Assembly (NCBI GenBank): GCA_016165875.1
Contig: JABBOT010000080.1
Span: 41,353,477 to 41,417,476 of the forward strand
DNA from: Acanthopleura granulata
Taxonomy: Eukaryota; Mollusca; Polyplacophora; Chitonida; Chitonidae
Direction of reading: 5' to 3'
Length of the DNA: 64,000 nucleotides
The first letter of the stretch is position 1. Each line of letters begins with the position of its first letter. The notes below the pieces were generated by a model. That model was not told the DNA's origin and searched no databases. It saw only the letters and a list, made by a program, of their open reading frames with translations. Shown here piece after piece: positions 11,501 through 22,005 of this stretch. Made by a program: the position numbers and the translations under genes.

Positions 11501-12557
11501 CTAAACATTCATTTCTGCATCTCCATAAGTCAGTTGAAGTGAATGTGCTGTTAAGCCTTATCAGATGAAACTTATGTTTTCTTTGGAGACAAGAACATTT
11601 ATGTTGGCCATAGCTCACCGATTTTCCATATATACATAAACATGTGTATGAATCAAGACAAATAATGTAATGTTCAGGCAAAACGTGATGACATGTTCAA
11701 TTTGACCCTTAAAATGAATAGGAAACTCTACCTAAAAACGCAGAGTGTAGACCACATGTTCTTTTTTATAGTTCTACCTCATTATTACGTTGGCAGGTTC
11801 GCAGGAGAGTTGTACGGTATAACAAACACTGCTGCTACCATCCCGGGAATGGTCACGCCCTTAGTGAGTGGGGCACTTACTCCAAACGTAAGTATGAATG
11901 GCCACTCAGAAAAACCCGGCAGTTGATTTACTGACTTCACAGGTCAGTTTTATGTCATAACGAATGCTGTGTCCAATGCAGGTCACAATTGTTGACCTTC
12001 TTACAACCATACTGCTCAATGAACGGACATGTATCTTGCCTCCAGTGCAACAACTGCATGAGAGAGCTTACCCTTGAATTTAATACAATCAAACGTCGCA
12101 TGTTCGAATCCAGCTCTCACTGTTTCGGCGGCGGCTTTAAGGCAGAGCATTTCTCAGGTATCTGGGGAAGGTCGGTGCTTTATTCCGGGCCCTGCGGTTT
12201 CCATCCACCAATAAACCTGACAGCTGTCATATAAGTAAAATGTGATGCATGTGACTCCTAACTTTCGTCTAAACGCGAATGACTGTGCAAATCACATAAA
12301 TCGAGTTTTACCCCAGTACCTTTCGGTTCTATGAATATCTACTGTTTCAGAAAACTCAAGAAGAATGGCGGCTGGTGTTCTTCCTGTGCGCTGGCGTGGC
12401 GATGCTGGGGGCGCTAGTATTCGGGACACTTGTCAGAGGAGAAGTCCAAGAATGGGCTCTGCTCACAAAACCTACCGATATGGAACTAAATTTGAACGCC
12501 AAGGACTCGCAGGCGTTAACAAACGGACTTGATAGCTGTAATAATAACAAGAAATAA
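5585..12557 (+). CDS. SLC17A5: SLC17-family anion transporter (sialin-like), complete
   Basis: Coding exons: 5585-5639, 6342-6580, 6890-7123, 7623-7710, 8374-8469, 8975-9105, 9737-9892, 10537-10669, 10860-11010, 11797-11887, 12351-12557. Phases agree and total 1581 nt (526 aa); human sialin has 495. Family hallmarks in order: [13 protein letters not shown] in TM1; a luminal loop with four N-glycosylation sequons (NAS, NWS, NRT, NSS); [24 protein letters not shown]; the TM4 arginine in [75 protein letters not shown]; and RGEVQEWA near the C-terminus. Such proteins move sialic acid, glutamate, aspartate or phosphate across lysosomal, synaptic-vesicle or plasma membranes; substrate cannot be assigned. 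The lysosomal dileucine signal of vertebrate sialin is not evident. SLC17 is expanded in invertebrates, so one-to-one orthology to SLC17A5 is unproven. Confidence 0.93.
6053..6215 (+). mobile_element. SINE family A in SLC17 intron 1
   Basis: Contains CGCTGTGAGTTCAATCGAG, CCACCATAATTCTGGCCGCC and the tail AACAAATAAACAAACAAATAA. It is head-truncated. Confidence 0.65.
8545..8812 (+). mobile_element. SINE family C in SLC17 intron 5
   Basis: Shares with the copies at 21384, 39405 and 62715 the blocks GGTTAGATCAAGGAAACAGG, TCGGCCCAGTGTCAGTATA, GCCACAAGAAGACACAATAT and ATATGACTGAA. The 3' end is diverged (AACACCCCAAGCGTACA). Confidence 0.65.
9552..9611 (+). other. Candidate 60-nt cassette exon of SLC17 (uncertain)
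   Basis: An acceptor with an excellent pyrimidine tract (tttttttttgcacag) precedes 60 nt with no stop, in the phase of its neighbours; it would add 20 residues. The donor (AAG/gttggt) is weak. The direct join of the exons ending at 9105 and starting at 9737 already gives a good family alignment, so this may be a decoy. Confidence 0.25.
9878..10060 (+). repeat. Degenerate ~21-bp repeat spanning the SLC17 exon 8 splice donor
   Basis: Units resembling TCGATATTAAACAGGTAAAAC run about nine times from inside the exon ending at 9892 into the intron. Units 1, 2 and 8 keep AAACAG/gtaaaa or gtgaac. Later units drift (GTTAGATGGATAAAAC, CATTAAAGAGATAAAAC). Confidence 0.7.
10290..10440 (+). mobile_element. 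SINE family B fragment in SLC17 intron
   Basis: TTCCACCCACAAAACTGACTGCCATT is followed by GTATAAGTGGAAAATGCTTGA and the tail AACCAAATAAACAAATAAA, as in the copies at 33090 and 38375. Confidence 0.6.
12110..12260 (+). mobile_element. SINE family B fragment in the last SLC17 intron
   Basis: Contains GGCGGCGGCTTTAAGGCAG, a CCATCCACCAATAAACCTGAC segment and CTGTCATATAAGTAAAATG. It matches the order of blocks at 38375-38547 and is diverged. Confidence 0.5.
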
Positions 12558-13046
12558 TGTTTAAAAAGCAAACATGGATGTTTTTATCGTTTATTGCACC
12601 AATGCTGGAAAGGTCGATTGCAATCTAAGACCTGTTGGGCTAGTTGTTGTTGTAATGCGTATTAGAACCTAGGAGTCGAAACTGACATTAGTGTACCACC
12701 CATCAACTTAAGACCTGTATCAGCTTTAATCCGGACTGAAGTCCCATTTACTTCGTATAGGATAAGACTAATATTAAGGTTTACAACGGGCTTATAAGTT
12801 TGATGCACTTAGAAAGAACTGTCTCTTTTGGTCTACCTTGCTACTTCGTTGGTACTTCAACATTCTGCATTTGGACTACATCAGTATGACCCAAGCCTTT
12901 GTGAAAAGTGTTGAGATGATTTGCGTTTACTAATTTTTTTTCAAATCTGTATTACAGTACAACATGTAAAGAGGAGTCGAGTTCGACGTAATGTAAGTCG
13001 GTTATATATTTTTTGTTATATATGTCTTTCCGCTCATATTTCTTGG

Positions 13047-13275
13047 GGCCTCCGTGGCCGAGGGAGTTAACGCGTCAGCTGAGCAACGTGTTGGCTTTGA
13101 GTTCAAGTCCAGTTCAAGCTGGCTTCCTCTCTGGTCGTACGTGGGAAGGTCCGCCAGCAATCTGCGGATGATCGTGGGTTTCCCCCAGGCACTGTCCGTT
13201 TTCTTCCCACCATAATGCTGGCCGCCGTCGTATAAGTTCAATAAATAAAACCCAATAAATAAATAAATAAATAAA
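13047..13275 (+). mobile_element. SINE family A, full length
   Basis: The best copy in the window: head GGGGCCTCCGTGGCCGAGGG, B-box-like GAGTTCAAGTCC, CCAGCAATCTGCGGATGATC, CCACCATAATGCTGGCCGCC and a tail of AAATAAATAAATAAATA. The head is tRNA-like but does not fold as a functional tRNA gene. Confidence 0.85.
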
Positions 13276-13708
13276 TCATATTTGTGCGTGCGCCCGATTC
13301 ACAACTAGAAGTGTGTTTCAAGATCAGCATACAAGATGTTATAATGATGTAATTTGTTACTTTCGTTATGCATACTGAGATAACGTTTGTCGCTATCTGG
13401 AGAAGGGAGGCACCAATATTTAGTCATAGGCGTACTGTGATGCACTGTGGGTGATGAGAAATTATGCGTGGTGGTAAAATGCGTGCTGTCTTACAAGTTT
13501 TGTGCCAGAACTTTACGGTCATGGCAGATCGGTTGCCACCGATACCCCAGCTAAATTCAATGCTAGTCATACCACAAAGGCACTACTTGTGGATATCGAA
13601 TATCAGCAGCATTTTCTAGACGCATAAACCATGGTCACTGTTATCATAGAAGTAAAAAATTATTCAGGCTTTGAACACAGATAAGGAAAATACATAAAAT
13701 CTCATGAA

Positions 13709-13925
13709 TTCATTTATTTATTTATTTATTTATTTATTTGATTTGTATTTTACGTCGTGCTCAAGAATATTTCACTTATTCGACGGCGGCCAGCATTATG
13801 GTGGGAGGAAAGGAAGAGGAAGCCAGCATGAGCTGGCCGAGCTCACAGCGACAGCATTGGTGGGTGGTTTATTGGGTCATTGCGCTGCGCTGGCACGCTA
13901 ATCGACTGAACCACGGAGGTCCCTC
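13709..13925 (-). mobile_element. SINE family A with perfect 13-bp target-site duplication
   Basis: Reverse-oriented copy with an (ATTT)n tail at the left and the tRNA-like head at the right (ACCACGGAGGTCC, read on plus). AAAATCTCATGAA flanks it at 13696-13708 and 13926-13938. The intact flanks imply a fairly recent L1-type insertion. Confidence 0.88.
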
Positions 13926-14524
13926 AAAATCTCATGAAAAATCTCCCGATATTCAAATTGCCTGAATACACATGCATATGTAATACATTCCCAGACCAAA
14001 ACTTTCATTCTGAGTGCAGCCAATAAATTAATCAATCAATACGTCAGACTATGTACAGCCCTGAAAAAAGTTGTCAACAACAGATATCGTTTAAGAACAT
14101 AATAGGTCTAAGTTTAATGATGAAGACTGACGACAGCAGAACTGCGTAATGAGCATACAGATCTGTGTTGCCTAGAGCTGAATGTTGTCCTCTGTATGTA
14201 TCCGGTGTACTGCATGCAGCGCCAGTGACATTCACTATTCCGGATCGGGCTTTCCGATGACAAAAAAATATGCTGTAATGCAGACGGCGTTGTTCGGAAA
14301 CCAAACAGTTCGTCTTCAAAGCTGCAATGTCATAGTGCTAGCTTATTATGTCAAAAGGATAAAAAAAATTATGCATGGTTTGTCTTCAATATTCCAAAAT
14401 ATAAAAAAATTTGCATAAGGAATTTACTACGATGACAAACTGGTATGGTTAGTAACCGGATAATGGGAAAGGTGAATCGAATAATACAATAAACTTGCAA
14501 TGTACTACTTGCTCGAGAATTATG

Positions 14525-14815
14525 TGAACGGCCAATGGTTTAAATTGTCCCAGCGTCAGCGGTACAAGACCTTGCCCGGCACAGACCACGCTCCTGTAGG
14601 TCACCTGGTAACACCAGTAAGACACCTCCCATACGTGGTATATGTCTTAGCATCAGGCCCCAGAAACTCCATATTCCCCCACGGGTCAACCCTAGACGAC
14701 CTGCCTTCGGAGTCGCCGCCAGGACGAGTCGGATTGCTTCAAAGGTCAAGCTCACTGGACACGGGTGTCTGGTGGTCGCTGTTGCTTCCCCTTAATAGCA
14801 AAGCGGAATAGAGGT
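14525..14815. other. Unidentified GC-richer block
   Basis: More GC-rich than its surroundings and open for about 70-100 codons on both strands, but without splice signals or a family I recognise. It may be a piece of an old element. Confidence 0.3.
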
Positions 14816-16435
14816 ATATAAAACATGTTTTAACTAAATATTTAGGGCATGTGTAAAACCAAATTGTCTGCTTTATTATTAATTAAAGTATTTTAGTAAG
14901 CCAACTAAAATATTAATGATATCTTCACGACAGAAATTCGGCTTTTCACTCTTCAAATTAAAACCTCGAGCGATGAGAACAAACAGAGGGTTCATCCACA
15001 TGTCAAACCCCTATAACGTGTTTGGAAAAGATAAAACATGGTTATAGTGTTTTATCAAGCTCATCAACTGTCCTACCACAAAGCATGTTCGACTCTGTCA
15101 AAGATGAACAGGATAGCTATACACATGTAGGTTTTTGGTTAATTGACCACTTTCCTCGATGTGTAATAACTATACAGTTTTGATGTTCAAAATGAAATAA
15201 AAGTTAACGTAGCTTCCACTAGAACCGTGTAATGCTTTAAATCACATACAGTTTACTTTTTCTTAGTTATTAATAAGAAAGATAAGGATGATGTCTGCGA
15301 CCGATTTCAAACCAACAGGTAACAAAGTTGTCGGCAATGCACTGACGATCTTAATCCTGTACTGAAGAAGGGCACGGCGACGTGAATGTCAGCTTTGGAC
15401 TTGTGTGATTTTAGGTCACTATGGGAAGACGCCATGTTTTGTCCGTGACGTCATAGAACATCACAAAGGGGTGAATGTTATGAGTTGAGTTATGGTATCC
15501 CCATAATGTCTCAAAAGCCGTGTTTACCTCTTCAAATTCGAACTTCAGATGGTTAGAAGGAAAGCGTTCATATAAATGTCAAATACCTATAATGTGTTTA
15601 GAAAAAGGCGAAACATTCATAGCAGGCGTGCTTCAAACCAGCTCTTTAAAAGTGTTACCATAAAGCATGTTCGAATCGCGGTAAAAATTCAACGATGAAT
15701 GGTATTGCTACAGTTTGTTCGTTAATTGACCAGTTTCCAATATGAACTCACGTTTTTGTAACAAGATTCCGATGTGCAAAATAAGTCAGGTTATGATCTT
15801 TCAAATGGAGCATTTTTATCCAGAAAGTTACGATAGGGCCTACAAGTCTAGACGTAACGTTAAACAGTTGAATTGGTTACTGGAGATAACTTCCATTACA
15901 AGCTTTAAATCATGTACTTACTCATGAGTAAGGACAAGGGTGCTTGGCGTCTGCGACCCACTTCAAACTATATGGGCGGCGGAACCGCCCCGACCACCCC
16001 GACAGTGGTCGGAGCAATAATCCCCCCCCCCCCTCCAAAAATTGAAAAAGAAATAGAAGCAGACGAAGAGTGAAGACAAATTTTCCAGCACCTATAGATA
16101 AATAGAGATTGTGTTTTTTTTACTCCAAATGCGTATCAAGTCAACAACTTCCACTGCGTATTTATCGCTATGACGATGTGATAGGCCCTACTATATTTTG
16201 AAGCAGGCTGCTTCCCATGAAACCAACTAATATAATAGTAATGTAGTATATTGAAAAGACAGAACGAGTCGGAGAACCGAACTTATAAGGGCTGGTATTA
16301 GCCTGTCAGAAACTGGCTCTTTTCTGACATAGGTTTGCATTGAGTGGACCCATAAGTATCACAGAATTAGTTGAAATCATTACGCTGGTATAATTACTTG
16401 CCGATAGTTTTAGGTTATGAGTACTTTCCAAAGAT

Positions 16436-18466
16436 TCATTGCCTATAGTCTGAGAGTTCGGCGAACTGATTGACTGCAGTTTTGATATCAATGTTGTCTG
16501 TATAATCCTTCTGAACATGCAAGACCATGAGATCATTTAACCTAGACTGTGTCATGGTGAACCGCAGGTATGTTTTTAGCCTACGGAGAGCAGAGAAAGA
16601 TCTTCCGCTTCTTGCATTTGTGGCTGGCATAACAAGGATCCGACGAAGTACAATGCAAACCTCGGAGAAAAAGGTCCTCTCTTGGAGTGACATATCAGAA
16701 AAAAGGGAAATCAGAGGCTTCAAATCAACAGGCAAGTCTTCCCGTTCGGCAAATTTTACAGAAAGTGTATCTAACTGAGTCTCTCTTTATCGAAAGCTGA
16801 TATGTAGAATGCTGCCACGGTTTCTAGCTGCTGACTGTACTCTTTTGCAGGCAGTCAGAGGCAGATTCTGAACATTTCTATACTGTCGAAACCCCGGCTG
16901 ATGAAACCTGTCTTGAACTGCATTAATGATACGATCAAAAACATCAAAGTACAGTTGCCTGTGGACCTCTCGCGGCGTCTGGAGGAAATGCCCTGCCCTT
17001 TCGCCAACTTCGTAACGTGATGGCGTCCTGCGTTTGCGCGGTAACATGGGATCTTCTGCGTCACGTAATTTTACTTTTTGGAGAATGTTCTCGTAAAACA
17101 GGTCAAAATCTCGGTTTGGAATTATTTTCTCAAGGGTTTCAACAGTCAAAGAAACAATTTCTTGATCTATTGCTGCTGACAAATTTGGACTTTGTAATGT
17201 TTTACTAAGATTACCAGAGTGGTTAAGAACAAGGTGTGAGAGTAATATTTTCCAGAAAAGATCGAATTTTCTCATTTGTGACTGCACTCCAATAATCCTA
17301 GCTTTCACTTCAGTGTCTGTCGCATATTTTAGTACCTCTTCCCACAGATTAAATAAAACCTCATAGTTATCAAGAATGCTCCCCAGTGAATTTGCACGAA
17401 CAGTCCAGCGCGTAGGACAAAGTGCTCTAACTCCAGGTGTATCGGGTTGAATATTAGTTTTCAGGTTATCAAACAATGCTTCACGCCTGGGTGAGTATTT
17501 GATCAATTTACAAATTTCGTGCGTAACATCATTGCTCGCGCCTTCATAACATTGCCCTCTGCATTTTCCTATTGATACAAAGAACGTCCAAAATTACTAG
17601 TACGACTTGTTCATGACTGGAAACGTCAGCTAATTCATCTACCATTGATACACTTAAGAATTTCATTTATGACCTGTTTTTTTTTTTTGGTTTTTGGTTG
17701 TTTTTTTTTTTTTTTTTTGGCTTTCTTTTTTAACCACTGTAAAAAAGACTGGTCCTGGCTTCCACGCAAAATGAGAAGCTGCGTGAAGTTCCCATCGTCT
17801 TCATATGCAGCACCTTGTCGACATCAGTGACGTATAGTTTCAAACAGTTTATATGTAATGCGTCTATTTTCCGCCTCGCCACGATATGGCTGAGATATTG
17901 CCGATGTGGCGTTAAGCCATAATCATTCATTCTATTTTCCGCCTTTTCTTCAGCAGGAGTTTAACTGCGGGATTCGCCAATATCTCTAGTAGTTGCTGGT
18001 AAGGTAATGAGACGCTCAACGGCTTTTTTATGAAACTTGCTAGCTTCGTCTTCTCTACATACGCCCTGTGCTTCTTTCCAGTGGCTGAAACCTTTAGATA
18101 TGAAAGTGGACTCAGCCTTACCGCTGGAGGATAACCTTGAAGAAAAAGTGGCGTTTTGGCGTACAAAACAGAAAGCCAAGTTGGTATAATGCCATCAGGT
18201 GTATTTATCAAACCATTCCGTTTGAAACTTTCGTTTAACGATAGTTTTTTTCCAAACTCACGGAACGGAAAATCAAACGAGCTGGGGTGACTGGGAGTAG
18301 ATGACACACGTGTCGTGCGTGTACGCCGTGGAGTTATTTGGGACCCAGAAGTCGAAGGCGCGTTGTCACCGCATTGAGGGTTTTCTTCAACAGCCTCTGC
18401 CGGAGGAGACGGATTCTGACGAATTTCTGAACGTGATTTTAGAGAGAAATATTTTAGAATCGACAT
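16436..18466 (-). pseudogene. hAT transposase pseudogene (TTF-type finger / ZMYM1-like)
   Basis: Read from 18466 leftward: start MSILKYF; a TTF-type zinc-finger region (EWFDKY.., LAFCFV, STFISKGFSHWKEA, HEAS/HKKAVE-like); an RNase H-like core with CPTRWTVRANSL; and the C-terminal dimerisation block ATNARSGRSFSALRRLKTYL. Breaks are plain: frame changes and an in-frame stop near 18195, a finger Cys replaced by Arg (FCFVR), a 54-bp SINE-tail insertion at 17877, another stop near 17830, an A/T-rich expansion at 17675-17735, and loss of roughly 100 residues between CRGQCYEGASN (about 17550) and YSPRREALF (about 17500). It cannot encode active transposase. Confidence 0.85.
17877..17930 (+). mobile_element. 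54-bp SINE-tail insertion with 14-bp TSD
   Basis: CGATATGGCTGAGATATTGC plus about 30 bp is flanked by perfect copies of TCTATTTTCCGCCT (17863-17876, 17931-17944). A related GATATGGCTGAGATATACCC occurs at about 38138. The element is almost wholly 5'-truncated and breaks the transposase frame. Confidence 0.85.
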
Positions 18467-19484
18467 TTCGAATTTTTATCTTCGAAATAATTAAGATTGA
18501 GTGAAACGAGCAATGAATTAACCAAATTGCAGTCTGAGTACTTCTAAGAGTAAGCCCACAGCTGTAATGAAGTCAACCGGTTACTGGACGGTATTTATAC
18601 ACAGACTGTTATATCAAAACAGCGCCATCTATGCTGTCACAAAATAGCGCCATCTGTGCAGTCTGCAGACGGCCTACAGATTCAATATCGTTAAAGTGAG
18701 TAACTTATCTGCACAAGTATACTCTTTGGGGCGTTAAATACAGATGACGGCATCATTTTCCTTTGTATATGATCGCTTTAGCCCAAAATTTCGAAAATTT
18801 ATTTGGCGCTAGGTGAAAAAATATGGAAGGCCCATCCTAGTAATGTGCATTGCCAAAAGACGTATTACTCGAGGTCCAATTTTCGCAACCAAGTGAACGT
18901 TTGGCGCCCATATTTCATCCCAACAATTCCATTTTACTGCACAACTGGACATTCTTAATAATAACAAATCAGCACTTCATATATCTTATGTAATTCCTAA
19001 TTTTAGACGCCAGAAATCACTTTCAACGTCTCTGCGGCCGTCTAGCGGCCCTCACATTCTGAGGCCTAGGCGGCCCCTGGACCCTCCCCTTATTGGACTC
19101 AGATAGTCGGGGAAATCTTAATTTGGTTCCGCCGCCCCTGAAACCGGTAAGTAACTAAAGATCGGTAATGCACTGAGGATCTTCAATCCGTACGAAACAC
19201 TTGTATGTCGTCGACTTTGTATTTGTGTGATTGTTACGTCACTATAGAAAGACGTCATAGTTTGCCCCCCTCCCCCACGGTGACTTCATAGAACGTCACA
19301 AATGGCGGCCCGTTTACACGTGTCTGTTTGTAGACTCTCATAAATGTCATGAGTTGATTTATGAAAAACTCATGATGTCTGAAATGTCGCGTTTACCTCT
19401 TTGAATTGTACCTTCGAACGGTTAGAACAACCCGAGGGTTCATCTAAATGCTAAATCCCTGTATGTGTTTTGTGGAAAGATTGC

Positions 19485-20400
19485 ATGCAGTTATATGTAG
19501 TTATCATCGTGGCGAGGGCACTGTCAGTTTTTGGTTAGTAATGTTTGTTTGATAAAGTTGAATCATTTTTTGTGTCCCGTAATTTCGCTGCGGAGTAAAT
19601 TCACTTGTTTTCCGTCGGTCACACTAGTCTCTATATATGTATGTCGGAATAAGAGTTAGTGAAATTATTTTATTGGGACTAACGGTAAAGTTGTTTACTG
19701 TAAATGGAATTGCCTAAGTAGCTGCTGATAATCTATTGATAGTTGTGTGCAGTTTTGAGAATTCTTGTTCACGTTTATCGGTAGGGTGATGTACTATGGG
19801 TAGCCACAGCCGCTACCGCTGTGCCTGTACAGGAGTAATCGGACAGTTATTTGGGATGAGTTCAACAGACCCCGATATGGACTACTTTGTATGAAGATAT
19901 CTGTGTTGCATTTTCATTTATATATTCATTGCGTAATTTAGTTAAAGTCATACTACATTTGTTACGCCATCAGATGCCATTTAATTGTCGTAGCCCTTAT
20001 AGTTACTATGGTTACGTGTTCTCCCTATTACTTGTTTCATTTAGTTTTGTTCAAGTTAATTCTTACATAAAATAGGAAGGACTTATTACATTGGGATGAT
20101 CTATGAACTCGTATAGGGAGGTGTCGTAATCAGTTTACTAGTGTAATTCGGCATGTTAACAACATATTTGTCTGCGTTGTTACTATTTGTACTACGAAGT
20201 AATGGAAAGATGTGTTCTGTAGGGTTTCACATTTTAGCAATATATTTGCCTGTGTAACAAAGTAATATAGACACACAAAAGTCATTGTGTAATATTCGAT
20301 TTTTATTGAATATTTACAGGTTTCTTGGGATTTCCTTCAATTAAACAGAGTGAGAGAACCCAACAGAGAAGTTTGTTCCTTTTTCTTTGTCATTAGAAGG
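19485..20400. mobile_element. ~0.9-kb unidentified insertion in array copy 3
   Basis: Foreign to all other copies of the array unit and AT-rich, with a TATA-like CTATATATGTATG near 19632 and no reading frame of note. It could be a solo LTR or a non-autonomous element. Exact ends and target duplication are unclear; CATGCA occurs near both edges. Confidence 0.45.
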
Positions 20401-21383
20401 AGATGAAACATGCATTACATGCTTGTTTTATACAAGCTCATCAACAGTGCATGTTACCACAAAGCATGTTTGACTCTGCCCAAATCGAAAGATGAATGGA
20501 ATTGCTCTAGATTCGTTGTCGACTGACGCGTTTCCAGGTTTAACGCACGTTTTTGCTGCAAAATCCCCAATGTGCAAAATAAGTGGAGTTATGATATTTA
20601 AAATGGAACATTTTTTGTCCAGAAAACGATACCGGTCTAGGCCTAACGTAGTACAGGTTTTCAGTTAACATCCGTCACAACAGAGTAATGCTTTAAATCA
20701 TAAACTTACAAATTAATAGAAAAGATAAGGGTGCTGTCTGCGGCCCACTTCAAAACAACAAGTAAAAAAAAACATTAACACTCTTCATCCTTTACGAAAC
20801 GTGAATGCAAATTTTGGACAAGTGTAATTGTTATGTCACTATGGGAAGATCTCATAGTTTGCCCGTGAAGTCATAGAACGTCATAATAGTATGTTCATAG
20901 GCCTATATGTGTTTGCTGGCTCTCATGAATGTCATGAGTTGATTTATAATATCCTCAGGATGTCTGCAATGGCACGTTTAACTCTTCAAATTTTAACTTC
21001 GAACAATAGGAAGCATCTAATGGTAAAGTTCATGTAAATGTCAAATTCTTATAATGTGTTTAGAAAAAGGTGAAACACAGCATGCTAGCTTTAAAGAAGT
21101 TCGTAGTGGTACCACAAAGCAGGTCCGACTCAACCTAAAATACAAAATGAATGGAATTGCTATAGTTTGTTGGTTTATTGACCAGTTTCCAAAGGGAATG
21201 CACATTTTTGTCATAAGATCCCGATGTGCAAAATAAGTAGAGTTATGATTTTTCAAATTGTGCATTTTGACCGGAAGAGCGATGCAGGCCTAGGTCTAAT
21301 GTTACAAGCAGTACAGTTGGTTAATTAAGGTAACTTCCATTAGAACCATGTTATGCTTTAAATCATGTACTTACTCATTATTA

Positions 21384-21738
21384 AACCGTCTCGGTGCCTC
21401 CTCCTCGAGATCGGGAAATCTGGGATTAATCCCGGGTCTGGTCATACCAAAGACTTTAAAAATGGTACTTGTTGCTGCCTGGCTTGGTGCTCAGCAATGA
21501 GGTTAGATCAGGGAAACAGGACTAGTTAGCCCAGTATCAGTATAATGTGACTGGATAGGTGTCATGTTTGGTGTTTTCGACATGATGTTCTAGTGGACAC
21601 AGCACTTTGGCGGCATGAATTCACCCTGCCACATGGAGATACAGTATATATACATTGTAAGGACTACTCGTCGTTATATGACTTAAAGTTTGTTTAGTAT
21701 GACGTAAAACCCAAGCACACATACATTCATACATACAT
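21384..21738 (+). mobile_element. SINE family C, full length with 12-bp TSD
   Basis: tRNA-like head (CGAGATCGGGAAATCTGGG, TTAATCCCGGGTC), body with GACTTTAAAAATGGTACTTG and GGAAACAGGACTAG, and tail AAACCCAAGCACACATACAT. TACTCATTATTA flanks it at 21372-21383 and 21738-21749. It interrupts array copy 4. Confidence 0.87.
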
Positions 21739-21765
21739 ACTCATTATTACGACAGATATGGGTAT

Positions 21766-21795
21766 ATCCTAAAGGATAACGTTATCCTTTAGGAT
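21766..21795. repeat. 30-bp perfect palindrome
   Basis: ATCCTAAAGGATAAC is followed immediately by its exact reverse complement, with no spacer. It lies in copy 4 of the array where the other copies have no such sequence. Confidence 0.95.
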
Positions 21796-22005
21796 GACGA
21801 GACAGTCGGTCAGAGCAAGGGTACAAGGTACTTGCGACCCAATCAAACCAGTAAGTAACAAAAGTATCGGCAGTTGATTGACGATTTTTCATCCTTGACA
21901 GAATGAAGGCGCGTGAGTGTTAATTTTCACGGAATTGTGCGTTTGTTACATCATTATAGAAAGGCGTCATAGTTTGCCCGTGACGTCATAGAATGCCACA
22001 AAAAG

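Larger units (their letters stand above)
12558..14946. other. Intergenic: SLC17 3' flank and SINEs
   Basis: No supported gene. It holds the SLC17 3' UTR (end not located; I saw no clear AATAAA before 13240), two SINEs (13047-13275 and 13709-13925) and a GC-richer unknown block (14525-14815). Confidence 0.6.
15971..19140 (-). mobile_element. Decayed hAT-superfamily DNA transposon
   Basis: Ends are inverted: TATGGGCGGCGGAACC at the left against CAGGGGCGGCGGAACC read inward from the right. CAGGGGCGG is a common hAT terminus. The element splits copy 2 of the surrounding array. The 8-bp target duplication is too degenerate to be sure (TCAAACTA against AAACCGGT, or TGAAACCG). Inside are a broken transposase on the minus strand and a subterminal hairpin (CCGACCAC..GTGGTCGG, 15992-16014). 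Confidence 0.78.
14947..22005. repeat. Tandem array of a ~650-690-bp unit, about four copies, interrupted
   Basis: Landmarks recur in the same order: CTTCAAATT..CGA, TAATGTGTTTAG, CCACAAAGCATGTTCGACTC, TTAATTGACCAGTTTCC, ATGCTTTAAATCA, TCTGCGACCCA, then GTGACGTCATAGAAC. Copy 1 is 14947-15525 (about 90 bp deleted). Copy 2 is 15526-15970 plus 19141-19394. Copy 3 is 19395-19485 plus 20400-20977. Copy 4 is 20978-21383 plus 21750-22005. The gaps are later insertions. No coding capacity is seen; a satellite-like or internally repeated element of unknown class. Confidence 0.72.

Noticed and set aside
13047..13120. tRNA-like sequence (also heads at 3138, 21384 and 63000-63080)
   Set aside because: They have A- and B-box-like words but continue into SINE bodies and tails and do not form a clean cloverleaf, so they are SINE heads.
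14540..14755. 71-codon minus-strand frame in the GC-richer block
   Set aside because: No recognisable domain, and both strands are open, which points to base composition rather than coding.
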